Positions 45,995-54,002 of a DNA stretch of 64,000 nt are shown piece by piece. The stretch lies in the NCBI GenBank assembly GCA_030523325.1, contig JAUNIS010000003.1, forward strand, positions 1 through 64,000. Reading direction: 5' to 3'. A program made the position numbers and the translations under genes. Position 1 is the stretch's first letter. Each line of letters begins with the position of its first letter. Below the pieces are notes generated by a model. That model did no database searches. It was not told where the DNA came from and worked only from the letters and a program-made list of their open reading frames with translations. This stretch comes from Phascolarctobacterium sp. GTDB taxonomy: Bacteria; Bacillota; Negativicutes; Acidaminococcales; Acidaminococcaceae.

Positions 45995-47182
45995 TTATTT
46001 AGTTTCGGTTTTGTCAACGAGCAAAGATACGCAAACGTCACCAGTTACGTTAACAGAAGTACGCGGCATATCGAGGATACGGTCGATACCAGCGATAAGA
46101 GCGGATGCTTCGAGAGGAAGACCAAGAGCAGTAAGAATCATAGTTAACATGATAAAGCCTGCGCCAGGAACACCTGCAGTACCGATGGATGCTAATGTAC
46201 CGGTTACGATAATGGTAAAATATTGAGCACCAGTTAGTTCAATACCATATACTTGTGCGATAAACAGTGCGCATACGCCTTGGTAAGCCGCAGTACCATC
46301 CATGTTGATGGTAGCACCAAGAGGAAGTACAAAGGAAGAAATTTCTTTAGAAACGCCAAGTTTACGAGCGCAAGTCATGGTCAAAGGAAGAGTGCCGCCA
46401 GAAGAACAAGAGGAGAATGCCATAAGGGATGCAGGAGCAACACCTTTAACGAACTCGCTCAGGCTAAAGCCAGCAATCTTAACGAGGGAACCATAAACAA
46501 CAACTGCGTGAACTAAGCAAGCAAGATATACAGCGAGAATAACTTTCAGAAGAGGCAGTAAAACTGCAGGACCATTAGCAGCTACAACAGGAGTAATCAA
46601 GCCGAACACGCCAAGAGGAGCCAGAGTCATAATGAAGCCAACGATCTTGTAGCAAACTTCAGCAAGACCATCAATTGCGTGCTTGAAGTAGTCAGCTTTT
46701 TCGCCAACAGCAGTAATACCGCAACCAACAAAGAGAGAGAAAACGATGATTTGGAGCATATTAGCTTTAACCATTGCCTCAAGAGGATTGGTCGGGAAAA
46801 TGTCGGTGATAACTTTCATCAGAGGAGGAGCTGCTTTAGCTGCAACCTTTGCGTTAACACCTGCCATACTCATGCCAGCACCAGGTTGGAACATAGTACC
46901 GAATGCTAAACCGATTACGATTGCAAATGCGGTAGTTAAGAGATAAAGAGCAACGGTTTTAACGCCAATGCGACCAACTTTTTTGATGTCGCCAAGGGCA
47001 GTACAACCGATTACTAAGCTAGAGAATACGAGAGGAACAATGACCATCTTGATCATGTTCATGAAGATGGTACCTAAAGGTCCAATATAAGTCTTAGCAA
47101 ACGCAGTGCCTTCAGCACCAAGTTGCAGGCCGGCAATGATACCAAGAGCCAAGCCGATTAAAATTTTTGTAGATAGATTCAT
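45995..47182 (-). CDS. Dicarboxylate/amino acid:cation symporter (DAACS family)
   Basis: Na+- or H+-coupled uptake of glutamate/aspartate or C4-dicarboxylates, inner membrane, 395 aa. Family marks: the serine-rich re-entrant loop SSCSSGGTLP (HP1), TINMDGTAAYQG in TM7 (NMDGT, cation/substrate site), and GIDRILDMPRTSVNVTGD in TM8, including the Asp/Asn substrate contacts. RTSVNVTGD fits both GltP and SdcS-like members, so the substrate is left open. Strong promoter just upstream (47236-47264). Confidence 0.92.
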   Translation of the reverse strand: MNLSTKILIGLALGIIAGLQLGAEGTAFAKTYIGPLGTIFMNMIKMVIVPLVFSSLVIGCTALGDIKKVGRIGVKTVALYLLTTAFAIVIGLAFGTMFQPGAGMSMAGVNAKVAAKAAPPLMKVITDIFPTNPLEAMVKANMLQIIVFSLFVGCGITAVGEKADYFKHAIDGLAEVCYKIVGFIMTLAPLGVFGLITPVVAANGPAVLLPLLKVILAVYLACLVHAVVVYGSLVKIAGFSLSEFVKGVAPASLMAFSSCSSGGTLPLTMTCARKLGVSKEISSFVLPLGATINMDGTAAYQGVCALFIAQVYGIELTGAQYFTIIVTGTLASIGTAGVPGAGFIMLTMILTALGLPLEASALIAGIDRILDMPRTSVNVTGDVCVSLLVDKTETK

Positions 47183-47235
47183 AACAAAACCCCCTAAGTT
47201 AACAAAATTACTAATTCTACAAATCTATTGTTGAA

Positions 47236-47264
47236 ATTATAACAGAGAAAAACAATTCTGTCAG
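47236..47264 (-). promoter_or_regulatory. Promoter of the DAACS gene
   Basis: CTGACA (47259-47264), 17-nt spacer, TATAAT (47236-47241), 54 nt upstream of the ATG. Confidence 0.7.
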
Positions 47265-47374
47265 ATTGTATACAGTATTATTGAAGAAACTTAAAAATTT
47301 ATATAATTTTCCTTACTTTATTACAAAGAAATATATAATTATTTACACTTTATGAAATGATTCCACAAAAATAA

Positions 47375-47398
47375 AAGGCCTGACGAAAATCAGACCTT
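47375..47398 (-). terminator. Terminator after bofA
   Basis: AAGGTCTGA/TCAGGCCTT stem (one wobble) followed by TTATTTTTG; closes the dnaX-ybaB-recR-bofA operon. Confidence 0.75.
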
Positions 47399-47426
47399 CG
47401 TAAACAAAACTTTTAGTTAGTGAGTT

Positions 47427-47708
47427 TTATTTTGCAAATATTTCAAAGGCAACTACTGCAATGGCACCAGGAATCCCGAACATACCTGCAATAATCGCTT
47501 TAATAATAGTAATTTTCATGCTAAAGCCAAGAAAACCGCCGATTAAATTGACAATCCAGAGCATAATCGCACCAAAGATGCCGTTCCAAACTAATTTAAA
47601 AGGCAGAGAAAGAACTTTAACAACGATGAATAAAATTAACACACCGAGAGCAAGCTCACCGATAATACCGAAGCTTGCAAAAAATGCCGTAATCGCTTCC
47701 ATATTCAT
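47427..47708 (-). CDS. BofA-like (pro-sigma-K processing inhibitor family) membrane protein
   Basis: 93-aa protein with two to three hydrophobic spans (~15-35, ~42-62, ~65-90). In Bacillus, BofA holds the SpoIVFB protease inactive in the mother cell. The small size, the Gly-rich hydrophobic pattern (IGGFLGFSM, GIPGAIAVVAF) and the position right after recR fit this family. Whether this organism sporulates cannot be told, so the role here may differ. Confidence 0.75.
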   Translation of the reverse strand: MNMEAITAFFASFGIIGELALGVLILFIVVKVLSLPFKLVWNGIFGAIMLWIVNLIGGFLGFSMKITIIKAIIAGMFGIPGAIAVVAFEIFAK

Positions 47709-47721
47709 TAAACCTCTTTTC

Positions 47722-48321
47722 TTATATTTGGCGTCTGTTTTCCAGAGCCCTAGAGAGTGTTACTTCGTCCGCGTATTCTAAGTCGCCGCCCACAGGCAAG
47801 CCGTGCGCGATACGAGTAACCGTAATGCCAATTGGTTTCAAAAGCTGAGCAAGATAGGTTGCTGTTGCTTCGCCTTCCACATCGCTATTTGTTGCGATAA
47901 TAATTTCTTGAATGGCTTCAGTTTGCAAGCGACGAAAAAGCTCAGCGATTTTTAATTTGTCAGGGCCAATGCCGTCGAGAGGGCTGAGCACCCCGTGCAA
48001 GACGTGGTACAAACCATTATACCCCCTGCTTCGTTCCATAGCCGCAATATCCTGAGGCTGTTCAACGACGCAAATAGTAAAATGGTCCCTACGTTCATCG
48101 CTGCAAATTTCACAAACGTCGCCGTCCGTAAGATTAAAACATTTAGAGCAGTAATGAATTTCTCGCTTGGCGTTCATTAACGCTTGAGCTAGCTGAGCAA
48201 CATCGGCCTGAGGCATGTCAATGATGTGATAGGCCAGACGCATGGCAGACTTCGAGCCAATGCCCGGGAGACGACGCAATTGGTCGTACAGTGCTGTCAG
48301 CGGTCTGATCATCCGAGCCAT
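47722..48321 (-). CDS. recR: Recombination protein RecR
   Basis: Part of RecFOR loading of RecA at gaps. 199 aa with the helix-hairpin-helix near the N-terminus ([18 protein letters not shown]), the Cys4 zinc finger ([16 protein letters not shown], ~57-72) and a Toprim domain ([17 protein letters not shown]). It begins 1 nt after the ybaB stop, and the dnaX-ybaB-recR order is the common bacterial one. Confidence 0.97.
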   Translation of the reverse strand: MARMIRPLTALYDQLRRLPGIGSKSAMRLAYHIIDMPQADVAQLAQALMNAKREIHYCSKCFNLTDGDVCEICSDERRDHFTICVVEQPQDIAAMERSRGYNGLYHVLHGVLSPLDGIGPDKLKIAELFRRLQTEAIQEIIIATNSDVEGEATATYLAQLLKPIGITVTRIAHGLPVGGDLEYADEVTLSRALENRRQI

Positions 48322-48322
48322 C

Positions 48323-48652
48323 TTACATGCCAGGCAGCTTCATGCCACCAGTAATTTTAGCCATTTCTTTTTCGCTGTAGTCGTCCATTTGTCTCATGCC
48401 ATCATTAATTGCCGTGATGAGCATGTCTTGTAACATTTCAACGTCTTCAGGATCGCAAGCTTCTGGTTTAATATTAATGGAAACAATTTCCTTCTTACCA
48501 TTAACCACTACTGTAACCGCACCACCACCTGCTGTAGTTTCAATAGTTTTGGATTTGATTTCTTCCTGTTTCTTCATCATATCCGCTTGCATTTTTTGTA
48601 CTTTTTTCATCATTGCTTGCATGTTACCCATGCCGCCACCGGGAAAGCCCAT
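48323..48652 (-). CDS. ybaB: YbaB/EbfC nucleoid-associated protein
   Basis: Small DNA-binding dimer, 109 aa. Gly/Met-rich N-terminus ([10 protein letters not shown]), a helix of Met/Lys/Gln ([18 protein letters not shown]) and the conserved [15 protein letters not shown] strand region. AGGAGG upstream. Between dnaX and recR as usual. Confidence 0.95.
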   Translation of the reverse strand: MGFPGGGMGNMQAMMKKVQKMQADMMKKQEEIKSKTIETTAGGGAVTVVVNGKKEIVSINIKPEACDPEDVEMLQDMLITAINDGMRQMDDYSEKEMAKITGGMKLPGM

Positions 48653-48745
48653 TTTAAGTTCCTCCTAAAAATAAAATAGTTAAAAGTTAAAAGTTAAAAG
48701 TTTAAAAAAATGCTAGGTGCTAAATTATTGATTTTTATAAATTGC

Positions 48746-48785
48746 ATCGTGCCACAGGCTCGATTCCTTAATTATCAATTTTTTC
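48746..48785 (-). repeat. Dispersed heptad-hairpin repeat, copy M
   Basis: Minus strand AAATTGATAATTAAGGA (with the dnaX stop inside), then the hairpin ATCGAGCC-TGT-GGCACGAT (one mismatch; 48746-48753/48757-48764). Nearby (48678-48702) AGTTAAA is iterated four times. Confidence 0.55.
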
Positions 48786-50768
48786 TATCGTTCCACCGAG
48801 TAAATCCTGAGCTTTTTTTAGGTTGCTCGGCAGGTCGTTAAAGTTAACACTTTGTTGAGTTGATTTGGGTGCTTCTCGCTTTGATTTGGATGCTGGCTTT
48901 GAGGCATTGCCCTCTTCCACCACGTTTATTTTGATAGGAATACGCGCAACCTTTAAGAGCGCGTCCTCAATCATGACCTTGTAGTCAGGCTTCATGATGC
49001 GATCGCAGAAAAATTTTGATTTACAAGCCAGCGTTAAAACATTATTAACAAAGCTGAATGCCCTGCCATTTTTTACGCAAGAGACAAGAGCCGTCTTCTT
49101 TTCTCCTGCAAGATATTCAATAGCTTCCTTCCAATACTCTTCGCCTTGGGCGAAGTCTCCACCAAACTCTTCCACAATATTTTGCTGAGCCACTTGCTTA
49201 GCTTCGACCTCTCGCTTTGTATTCTCTTGATCAACAGCAAGCTGAGGTTTCGTCAGCTCGACCCCAACCTCACTCTGCGATTTTGCAGGTTCACTAAATA
49301 CAGGCTGAGTTCTTGCAGGTTCTGCATGACTCGCAGACTGAGTATTTGTAATTTCTTCGGGAGCAGACTGATTCTCTATATCTTGTGCTGAACTTACAAA
49401 TTGAGTCTTTGCGAATCCGTTAGTTTCAACTTGAATCCTTGCAGATTCAACCGGACTTGCAGTTTGTTGTTTAGCGAAATCTTTAGGTTCAGCTTGACTC
49501 TCAGACTGAGTATTTGTGAAGCCTTTTTGTTCAAACTGTTTCCTTGCGGATGCCACTTGACTTGTGGGCTGCTGATTTGCAGTGTGAACATCATGTGCCG
49601 AGAAATGCCCTAGGTCCTGTGAGGCTTGTGCAGTTGCAAGCTTTCGTTCGAGCTTTTCTACCCGAGCTGCTAGGGCTACAAGAGTGCTGCCCTCTTCTCT
49701 GCATAAATCGAAGAGACAAAGCTCAAGAGTGATACGAGGACGCATGCTATTTTTTAGTTCCCAGGCAGCGGTATGCAATCGTTCTTCGGCAGCCATTAAG
49801 CGATCGCGACCGAATAGCGGCGCATTTTCCTTGAGAGCCTCTTCTGTGTCTGTTAGATAAACCTCGCTGTAGCTTGGAGCTGCCTTGTATAACAAGATAG
49901 CACGTAAATATTCCGCAAGCTCAGTAACGATTTGGCGCGGATCCTTGCCATGGGACAATAATTCGTTAACACTTGCAAGGGCGCTTGTCAGATCGTTCTT
50001 ACCGATTTCGCTAACTAGCTTACGCAAGGTTTCGCGCCCTACAATGCCTAAGACTTCACGCACGGACTGCGCACTCACGTGCTTGTCCATAACCCCGCAT
50101 TGGTCCAACAAACTTAAGGCATCACGCATGCCGCCTTCAGCTTGGATGGCGATAAGACGCAAAGCATCTTTATCGGCTTCAAGACCGCTGGCGCTTGCGA
50201 CCATATCAAGATGGTCTGCAATTTCATCAACTGTGACGCGACGAAAATCGTAACGTTGACAACGAGAATGAATTGTCGCGGGAATTTTGTGTGGATCCGT
50301 CGTTGCCAAAATAAAAATAACATGAGCTGGCGGTTCTTCCAAACTTTTTAGCAGAGCATTAAATGCTTCTGTTGTGAGCATGTGAACTTCGTCGATAATA
50401 TAAACCTTATATTTACCATTTACAGGAGCAAAGGCAAGCTGTTCGCGCAAAGCTTTGATTTCGTCAATGCCACGGTTCGAAGCTGCATCTATTTCGAAGA
50501 CGTCCATAGACGTACCTTCCGTAATGCGCTGACAATTAGTACATACGCCACATGGATTAGCCGTGGGACCATGCTCGCAGTTTAACGCTTTCGCTAAAAT
50601 GCGGGCCGTACTTGTCTTACCTGTTCCCCTTGGACCAGAGAACAAATACGCGTGAGCAATGCGACCAGTAACCAAAGCATTGGTCAGAGCGGTCTTTACT
50701 GCTGCTTGACCAACCAAGGTGTCAAAGTTTTGCGGTCTCCATTTACGGTATAAAGCTACGTAGGCCAT
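48768..50768 (-). CDS. dnaX: DNA polymerase III subunits gamma/tau
   Basis: Clamp-loader ATPase of the replisome. AAA+ core (~1-370) with Walker A SGPRGTGKTS, zinc-binding Cys in CEHGPTANPCGVCTNC, DEVH and ILATTDPHKIP. A ~145-residue low-complexity linker (~390-535) has degenerate repeats around 'NTQS.S.AEPA', and a C-terminal tau-like domain follows. 666 aa. The start at 50768 has AAAGGAG upstream; the longer frame runs into a repeat. Stop and IDN tail come from repeat copy M. Confidence 0.95.
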   Translation of the reverse strand: MAYVALYRKWRPQNFDTLVGQAAVKTALTNALVTGRIAHAYLFSGPRGTGKTSTARILAKALNCEHGPTANPCGVCTNCQRITEGTSMDVFEIDAASNRGIDEIKALREQLAFAPVNGKYKVYIIDEVHMLTTEAFNALLKSLEEPPAHVIFILATTDPHKIPATIHSRCQRYDFRRVTVDEIADHLDMVASASGLEADKDALRLIAIQAEGGMRDALSLLDQCGVMDKHVSAQSVREVLGIVGRETLRKLVSEIGKNDLTSALASVNELLSHGKDPRQIVTELAEYLRAILLYKAAPSYSEVYLTDTEEALKENAPLFGRDRLMAAEERLHTAAWELKNSMRPRITLELCLFDLCREEGSTLVALAARVEKLERKLATAQASQDLGHFSAHDVHTANQQPTSQVASARKQFEQKGFTNTQSESQAEPKDFAKQQTASPVESARIQVETNGFAKTQFVSSAQDIENQSAPEEITNTQSASHAEPARTQPVFSEPAKSQSEVGVELTKPQLAVDQENTKREVEAKQVAQQNIVEEFGGDFAQGEEYWKEAIEYLAGEKKTALVSCVKNGRAFSFVNNVLTLACKSKFFCDRIMKPDYKVMIEDALLKVARIPIKINVVEEGNASKPASKSKREAPKSTQQSVNFNDLPSNLKKAQDLLGGTIEKIDN

Positions 50769-50817
50769 GAGGAGGCTCCTTTCTGAGGCGATAATAACGT
50801 TAGGCAGGCGGTTTAAA

Positions 50818-50878
50818 TAATTAGTAATGAGCAATTGAGGAAAAAATTTGCGAAGCAAATTTTTTGATTAAAAATTTT
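50818..50878 (+). repeat. Dispersed heptad-hairpin repeat, copy N
   Basis: Plus strand AATTAGTAATGAGCAATTGAGG, perfect 11-bp hairpin AAAAAATTTGC-GAA-GCAAATTTTTT (50841-50851/50855-50865), then TTGATTAAAAA. In the dnaX 5' region. Confidence 0.8.
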
Positions 50879-51118
50879 TACAAAACTTTCCATCAATATC
50901 TATAACGTTACTATTATATTATATTTGAGAGGAATTGGGAAGAAATATAAATGTAAATTTAAAATGGTTTTTTGGGGAATGGGTTGATTGATTCTCTCAT
51001 CGCAGGTCACTTAACATTAATCTAACATTTTTATTTTCATTATAACTTTATTATGTTAGAATATCATTTTTTATGTTAATTTAGGCTAAAAGTTTTGATA
51101 TCAGGAAAAATTTTCTTA
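50879..51118. other. AT-rich gap between dnaX and the DUF4143 gene
   Basis: No reading frame with an SD and no clear RNA. It must hold the dnaX promoter; several TATA-like words are present (TTATATTATATTTGAG near 50910), none convincing. Confidence 0.4.
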
Positions 51119-51221
51119 AAGTTTGAAAGTTTAACTTTCAAAACTAGAGAAATTTTTAAAATTTTGAAATGTTAACTTTCAGAGCCAGCGAATTTTTTAA
51201 AAGTTTGAAAATTTAACTTTC
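51119..51221 (+). promoter_or_regulatory. Three 41-bp-spaced palindromic sites upstream of the DUF4143 gene
   Basis: GAAAGTTTAACTTTC (51125), GAAATGTTAACTTTC (51166) and GAAAATTTAACTTTC (51207), exactly 41 bp apart within similar flanks (AGTTTGAAA; AATTTTTTAAA). The third overlaps a weak -35 (TTTCGT) 17 nt from TAAAAT at ~51239. Looks like a phased operator array. Confidence 0.6.
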
Positions 51222-51278
51222 GTTTTTTTAGAAAATGTTGTAAAATTAGGGCAGATACATGCAAGGAGGGTGAGGATA

Positions 51279-52493
51279 ATGCTTTTAAAACGTGAAACCT
51301 ACCTGCAGCAGCTACGTCCCTATTACGATGTGGATCTAATCAAGGTCATCACCGGTGTACGCAGAGCTGGTAAATCTGTGCTTTTAGCCACGGTAAAGGA
51401 TGAGCTCGTGGCACGAGGAGTAGGGGAAGACCATATTATTTATATTAATTTAGAGGATATGGACTACGAATATATCCGTACGGCTACAGATTTGCACCAA
51501 GAAATCAAAGCACGCATTATGGATAATGAAAAATATTACATATTTTTAGACGAGATTCAGCATGTGGAAAGCTTTGAAAAGGCGCTCGCTTCTTTTAGAG
51601 CTACGCTTAACGCATCCATCTTTGTAACCGGCAGTAATTCTACCTTGCTCTCCGGTGAATTGGCTACCTTGCTAACTGGTCGTACAGTAGAATTTGAAGT
51701 GCTACCCTTTTCCTTTGCCGAAGCATGTGCTTATCTCGAGCTTAAAGGTATCCCCTATACAGAAGATTTTATTTACGACTATCTCAAATGGGGTGGCTTT
51801 CCCCTGCGCTTCAATTTTCGCGACGAAGCTGCCATCAGGCGCTACCTAAAAAATCTTTATGACAGCATTCTTGGTAAGGATATCCTTTCTAAAAGCCTCA
51901 ATAAGAAAAATTTCCTAGCAATTTCTTTATATGTCCTTGCGAATGCGGGCAAGGAGCTTTCCGCTGCCAGCCTAGTTGAATATTTTCATAAGCAAAACAA
52001 GGTGCAATTAACGGAGCGAACTATTTATAATTATCTTGAGAAAATGCAAAAGGCCTATCTTATCCACGCCACTTTGCGTTACAACATTGTTGGTAAGGAA
52101 GCACTCAAGGCTAAACCAAAATATTACGCTACCGATATGGGCCTGCGTACCATTAACACGAATACCATCAACTACGAGGACACCTTCTTTTTGGAAAATG
52201 TTATCTACAACGAGCTCATTACTCAAGGCTTTACGGTGTTTACGGGCAAGACTTATAAGGGCGAGGTAGATTTTGTCGCTATCAAGGACGGAAAGAAGTG
52301 CTTTATCCAAGTGACCTATCTTTTGGCTAGCCCCCAAACCATTGCCCGAGAATTCGGTGCTTATGGACCCATCTCAGATTCCTCACCCAAATATGTGCTT
52401 TCCCTAGATAAAATTGACATGAGTCAAAACGGTATTATCCATCTCAACATTGTGGATTTCCTGCTGCATAAAAAACAGTTAATGTTATCGTAA
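51279..52493 (+). CDS. AAA_14/DUF4143 ATPase
   Basis: 404-aa P-loop ATPase of the widespread bacterial/archaeal AAA_14 + DUF4143 group, function unknown. Walker A TGVRRAGKSVL (~27-37), Walker B YYIFLDEIQHVE, sensor VTGSNSTLL, then a winged-helix-like middle and the DUF4143 C-terminus with a nuclease-like GEVDFVAIKDGKKCFIQVTY (PD-(D/E)xK-like E..D..Q pattern). Such genes are often mobile or accessory. Start ATG at 51279, behind AGGAGG and GAGG; GTG at 51270 is too close to the SD. Opposite in direction to dnaX, between dnaX and ffs. Confidence 0.88.
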   Translation: MLLKRETYLQQLRPYYDVDLIKVITGVRRAGKSVLLATVKDELVARGVGEDHIIYINLEDMDYEYIRTATDLHQEIKARIMDNEKYYIFLDEIQHVESFEKALASFRATLNASIFVTGSNSTLLSGELATLLTGRTVEFEVLPFSFAEACAYLELKGIPYTEDFIYDYLKWGGFPLRFNFRDEAAIRRYLKNLYDSILGKDILSKSLNKKNFLAISLYVLANAGKELSAASLVEYFHKQNKVQLTERTIYNYLEKMQKAYLIHATLRYNIVGKEALKAKPKYYATDMGLRTINTNTINYEDTFFLENVIYNELITQGFTVFTGKTYKGEVDFVAIKDGKKCFIQVTYLLASPQTIAREFGAYGPISDSSPKYVLSLDKIDMSQNGIIHLNIVDFLLHKKQLMLS

Positions 52494-52572
52494 TAGCGCG
52501 TGAGGTTTTGCAGATAAACGTTAGCTATTCTATAATCGGCAAATCCCCAAATTTTAATACAAAAAAATTAAT

Positions 52573-52612
52573 TAGCGGTCGAGTTTCAAAGAAGCTCGGC
52601 CGCTATTTTTTT
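52573..52612 (+). terminator. Terminator after the DUF4143 gene
   Basis: TAGCGGTCGAG/CTCGGCCGCTA 11-bp stem with one wobble, then TTTTTTT. The remaining gap to 52754 shows no gene. Confidence 0.88.
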
Positions 52613-52754
52613 AATTTCTGAGGTAAATTTTACTTTTACAGGACAGCCCTAAAATCTCGTCCCCTGCTTCAAAAAAAGTGCTCAAAATGCGGTTGACTTT
52701 TAAGGGACAAAAGAAAATCTACCTTTACGTAAATGAAGATGGATTAAAAATTTT

Positions 52755-53309
52755 TTATTTAAGCTTTACACCATCGGAGAAAGCATTACCTGCTTTTTCG
52801 CCTATAGCATAATAATTATGCCCAAAGGCATCGAAAATGATGGGATGGAACTTGTCGTAGGAAAGCTTGCCTGCTTCGTCAAGAACATTTTCCTCAACAC
52901 TGACATTGACGATTTCTGCCAGATAGAGCTCATCTTCTAAAATTTTCAGCAGCTTGCATTCTAAGGTAAGTGGGAGCTCGTTAATGATTGGAGCGTTAAC
53001 GTGAGGAGCTTTGGTTGTAGTAAAACCAGCCCTAGCCACTTTATCCGGAACCTTATGGCCAGAGACAATACCAACAAAGTCGCAGGCAACAACTTGTTCT
53101 TTTGTGCCAACACTTACGGTAAAATCGGGACATCTCTCGAGATTGTCCGTTGTTTTATGAGGACCTAGGCAAATAATGATTTGGTTTTCTTCGGCAATGC
53201 CTGCCCAAGCAGCATTCATCGCATTGGGTACACCATTTTCATCATAGGTTGCAATAATACAGACCGGTTGAGGAACCAGAAGAGGTTTTGCACCAAAATC
53301 TTTACGCAT
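52755..53309 (-). CDS. Flavin reductase-like (FMN-binding split-barrel) protein
   Basis: 184 aa of the flavin_reduct/DIM6 group: MRKDFGAKPLLVPQPVCIIATYDENG, NAMNAAWAGIAEENQIIICLG and a C-terminal HNYYAIGE. Family members bind FMN and act as NAD(P)H:flavin oxidoreductases or as redox partners in anaerobes. The partner is unknown here. Start ATG 53309 with GGAG 8 nt upstream; its own promoter is ~40 nt upstream. Confidence 0.85.
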   Translation of the reverse strand: MRKDFGAKPLLVPQPVCIIATYDENGVPNAMNAAWAGIAEENQIIICLGPHKTTDNLERCPDFTVSVGTKEQVVACDFVGIVSGHKVPDKVARAGFTTTKAPHVNAPIINELPLTLECKLLKILEDELYLAEIVNVSVEENVLDEAGKLSYDKFHPIIFDAFGHNYYAIGEKAGNAFSDGVKLK

Positions 53310-53344
53310 AATTATCACTCCTTAAATTTAATTTTTGCAAATTC

Positions 53345-53373
53345 ATCATATAACTAAAATTCAGGCATGTCAA
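53345..53373 (-). promoter_or_regulatory. Promoter of the flavin reductase gene
   Basis: TTGACA (53368-53373), 17-nt spacer, TATGAT (53345-53350). Confidence 0.7.
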
Positions 53374-53404
53374 ATAGAAAAAAATTGCAAACGAAACAAA
53401 CCGC

Positions 53405-53517
53405 TTCACTCGACAAACTAAAAAATCGCAAGCGAAGTAAAAATTCACTAAGCAGGTAAAAAATATATGAGCGAAGTCAATCTGTTCACTCGACAAACTA
53501 AAGACTTTGCAAGTGAA
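53405..53517. repeat. Tandem array of three ~40-bp hairpin units
   Basis: Units begin with TTCACT at 53405, 53444 and 53485 and end with AGCGAA, AGCGAA and AGTGAA. The first and third share TTCACTCGACAAACTAAA. Each unit can fold (TTCACT with AGTGAA or AGCGAA). Located upstream of the flavin reductase promoter and after ffs. Confidence 0.6.
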
Positions 53518-53520
53518 TCA

Positions 53521-53544
53521 AAAAAACGCCAGACCCTTGTCCGA
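53521..53544 (-). terminator. Terminator of ffs
   Basis: GTCGGAC-AAGG-GTCTGGC stem with wobble pairs, followed by CGTTTTTT on the minus strand. Confidence 0.8.
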
Positions 53545-53555
53545 CGTTCTCGTTT

Positions 53556-53691
53556 ACTTCCTTGTAAGATCGCACCCCCGAGCACCCCGCGGCACAGCAG
53601 AGTATCCGCTTAAGGCTGCTACCTTCCGGTCCTGACCTGGTTCACAGGCTCCACTTGCGCAGGACCCGGAGGTACGACCTTACAAAGAAGT
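53556..53691 (-). ncRNA. ffs: Signal recognition particle RNA, small (4.5S) type
   Basis: RNA scaffold of SRP. The Ffh-binding domain IV is clear: GTGAACCAGGTCAGGACCGG, then GAAGGTAGCAGCC. The ends pair as a long helix, ACTTCTTTGTAAGGTCG with CGATCTTACAAGGAAGT, giving ~136 nt and no Alu domain. A -10 TATAAT lies at 53697-53702. In Bacillus this gene directly precedes dnaX; here two genes intervene. Confidence 0.93.
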
Positions 53692-53703
53692 ACATTATTA
53701 TAT

Positions 53704-53724
53704 TAAAAAAGCCGCATCGCGGCT
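53704..53724 (-). terminator. Terminator after tRNA-Ser
   Basis: AGCCGC-GAT-GCGGCT hairpin followed by TTTTTTA on the minus strand. Confidence 0.85.
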
Positions 53725-53735
53725 GATTTTTTAAG

Positions 53736-53825
53736 TGGCGGAGAGAAAGGGATTCGAACCCTTGGTACGGGTTACCGTACACACGCTTTCCAGGCGTGCA
53801 CCTTCAACCACTCGGTCATCTCTCC
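53736..53825 (-). tRNA. tRNA-Ser (anticodon GGA)
   Basis: 90-nt class II tRNA with encoded CCA (53736-53738). Acceptor GGAGAGA pairs with TCTCTCC, the anticodon loop is CTGGAAA (GGA, reads UCC/UCU), there is a long variable arm, and the T-arm GGTTCGAATCC is present. Confidence 0.97.
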
Positions 53826-53860
53826 AATAGGTTGTAGTTCATAAAAACTATATGTTATTA

Positions 53861-53905
53861 AGTATAATATATACCCGCAGTGAACACTGCGAGATATATT
53901 ATACT
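53861..53905. repeat. 45-bp near-perfect palindrome upstream of tRNA-Ser
   Basis: Outer arms AGTATAATATAT/ATATATTATACT (12 bp) and inner GCAGTG-AA-CACTGC. TATAAT words occur in both arms, so it may include promoters, or be a cruciform or operator; there is no T-run for a terminator. Confidence 0.6.
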
Positions 53906-54002
53906 AGTTTGAATTTTATTTGTCAATAACTTTTTTATTATTTATTCGAAAGTTTTCCAAAGCACAAGTTCTTTCATCCAAAAAGCACCGTCACATCTCT
54001 GC

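Noticed and set aside
49885-50253. 122-codon plus-strand frame inside dnaX
   Set aside because: Antisense shadow of a well-conserved AAA+ domain, without SD or family features.
51119-51221. CRISPR-like short array
   Set aside because: Only three units, each an imperfect palindrome with similar rather than unique spacers, and no cas genes; an operator array fits better.
53405-53517. CRISPR-like short array near ffs
   Set aside because: Units are not identical, the 'spacers' resemble each other, and no cas genes are present.
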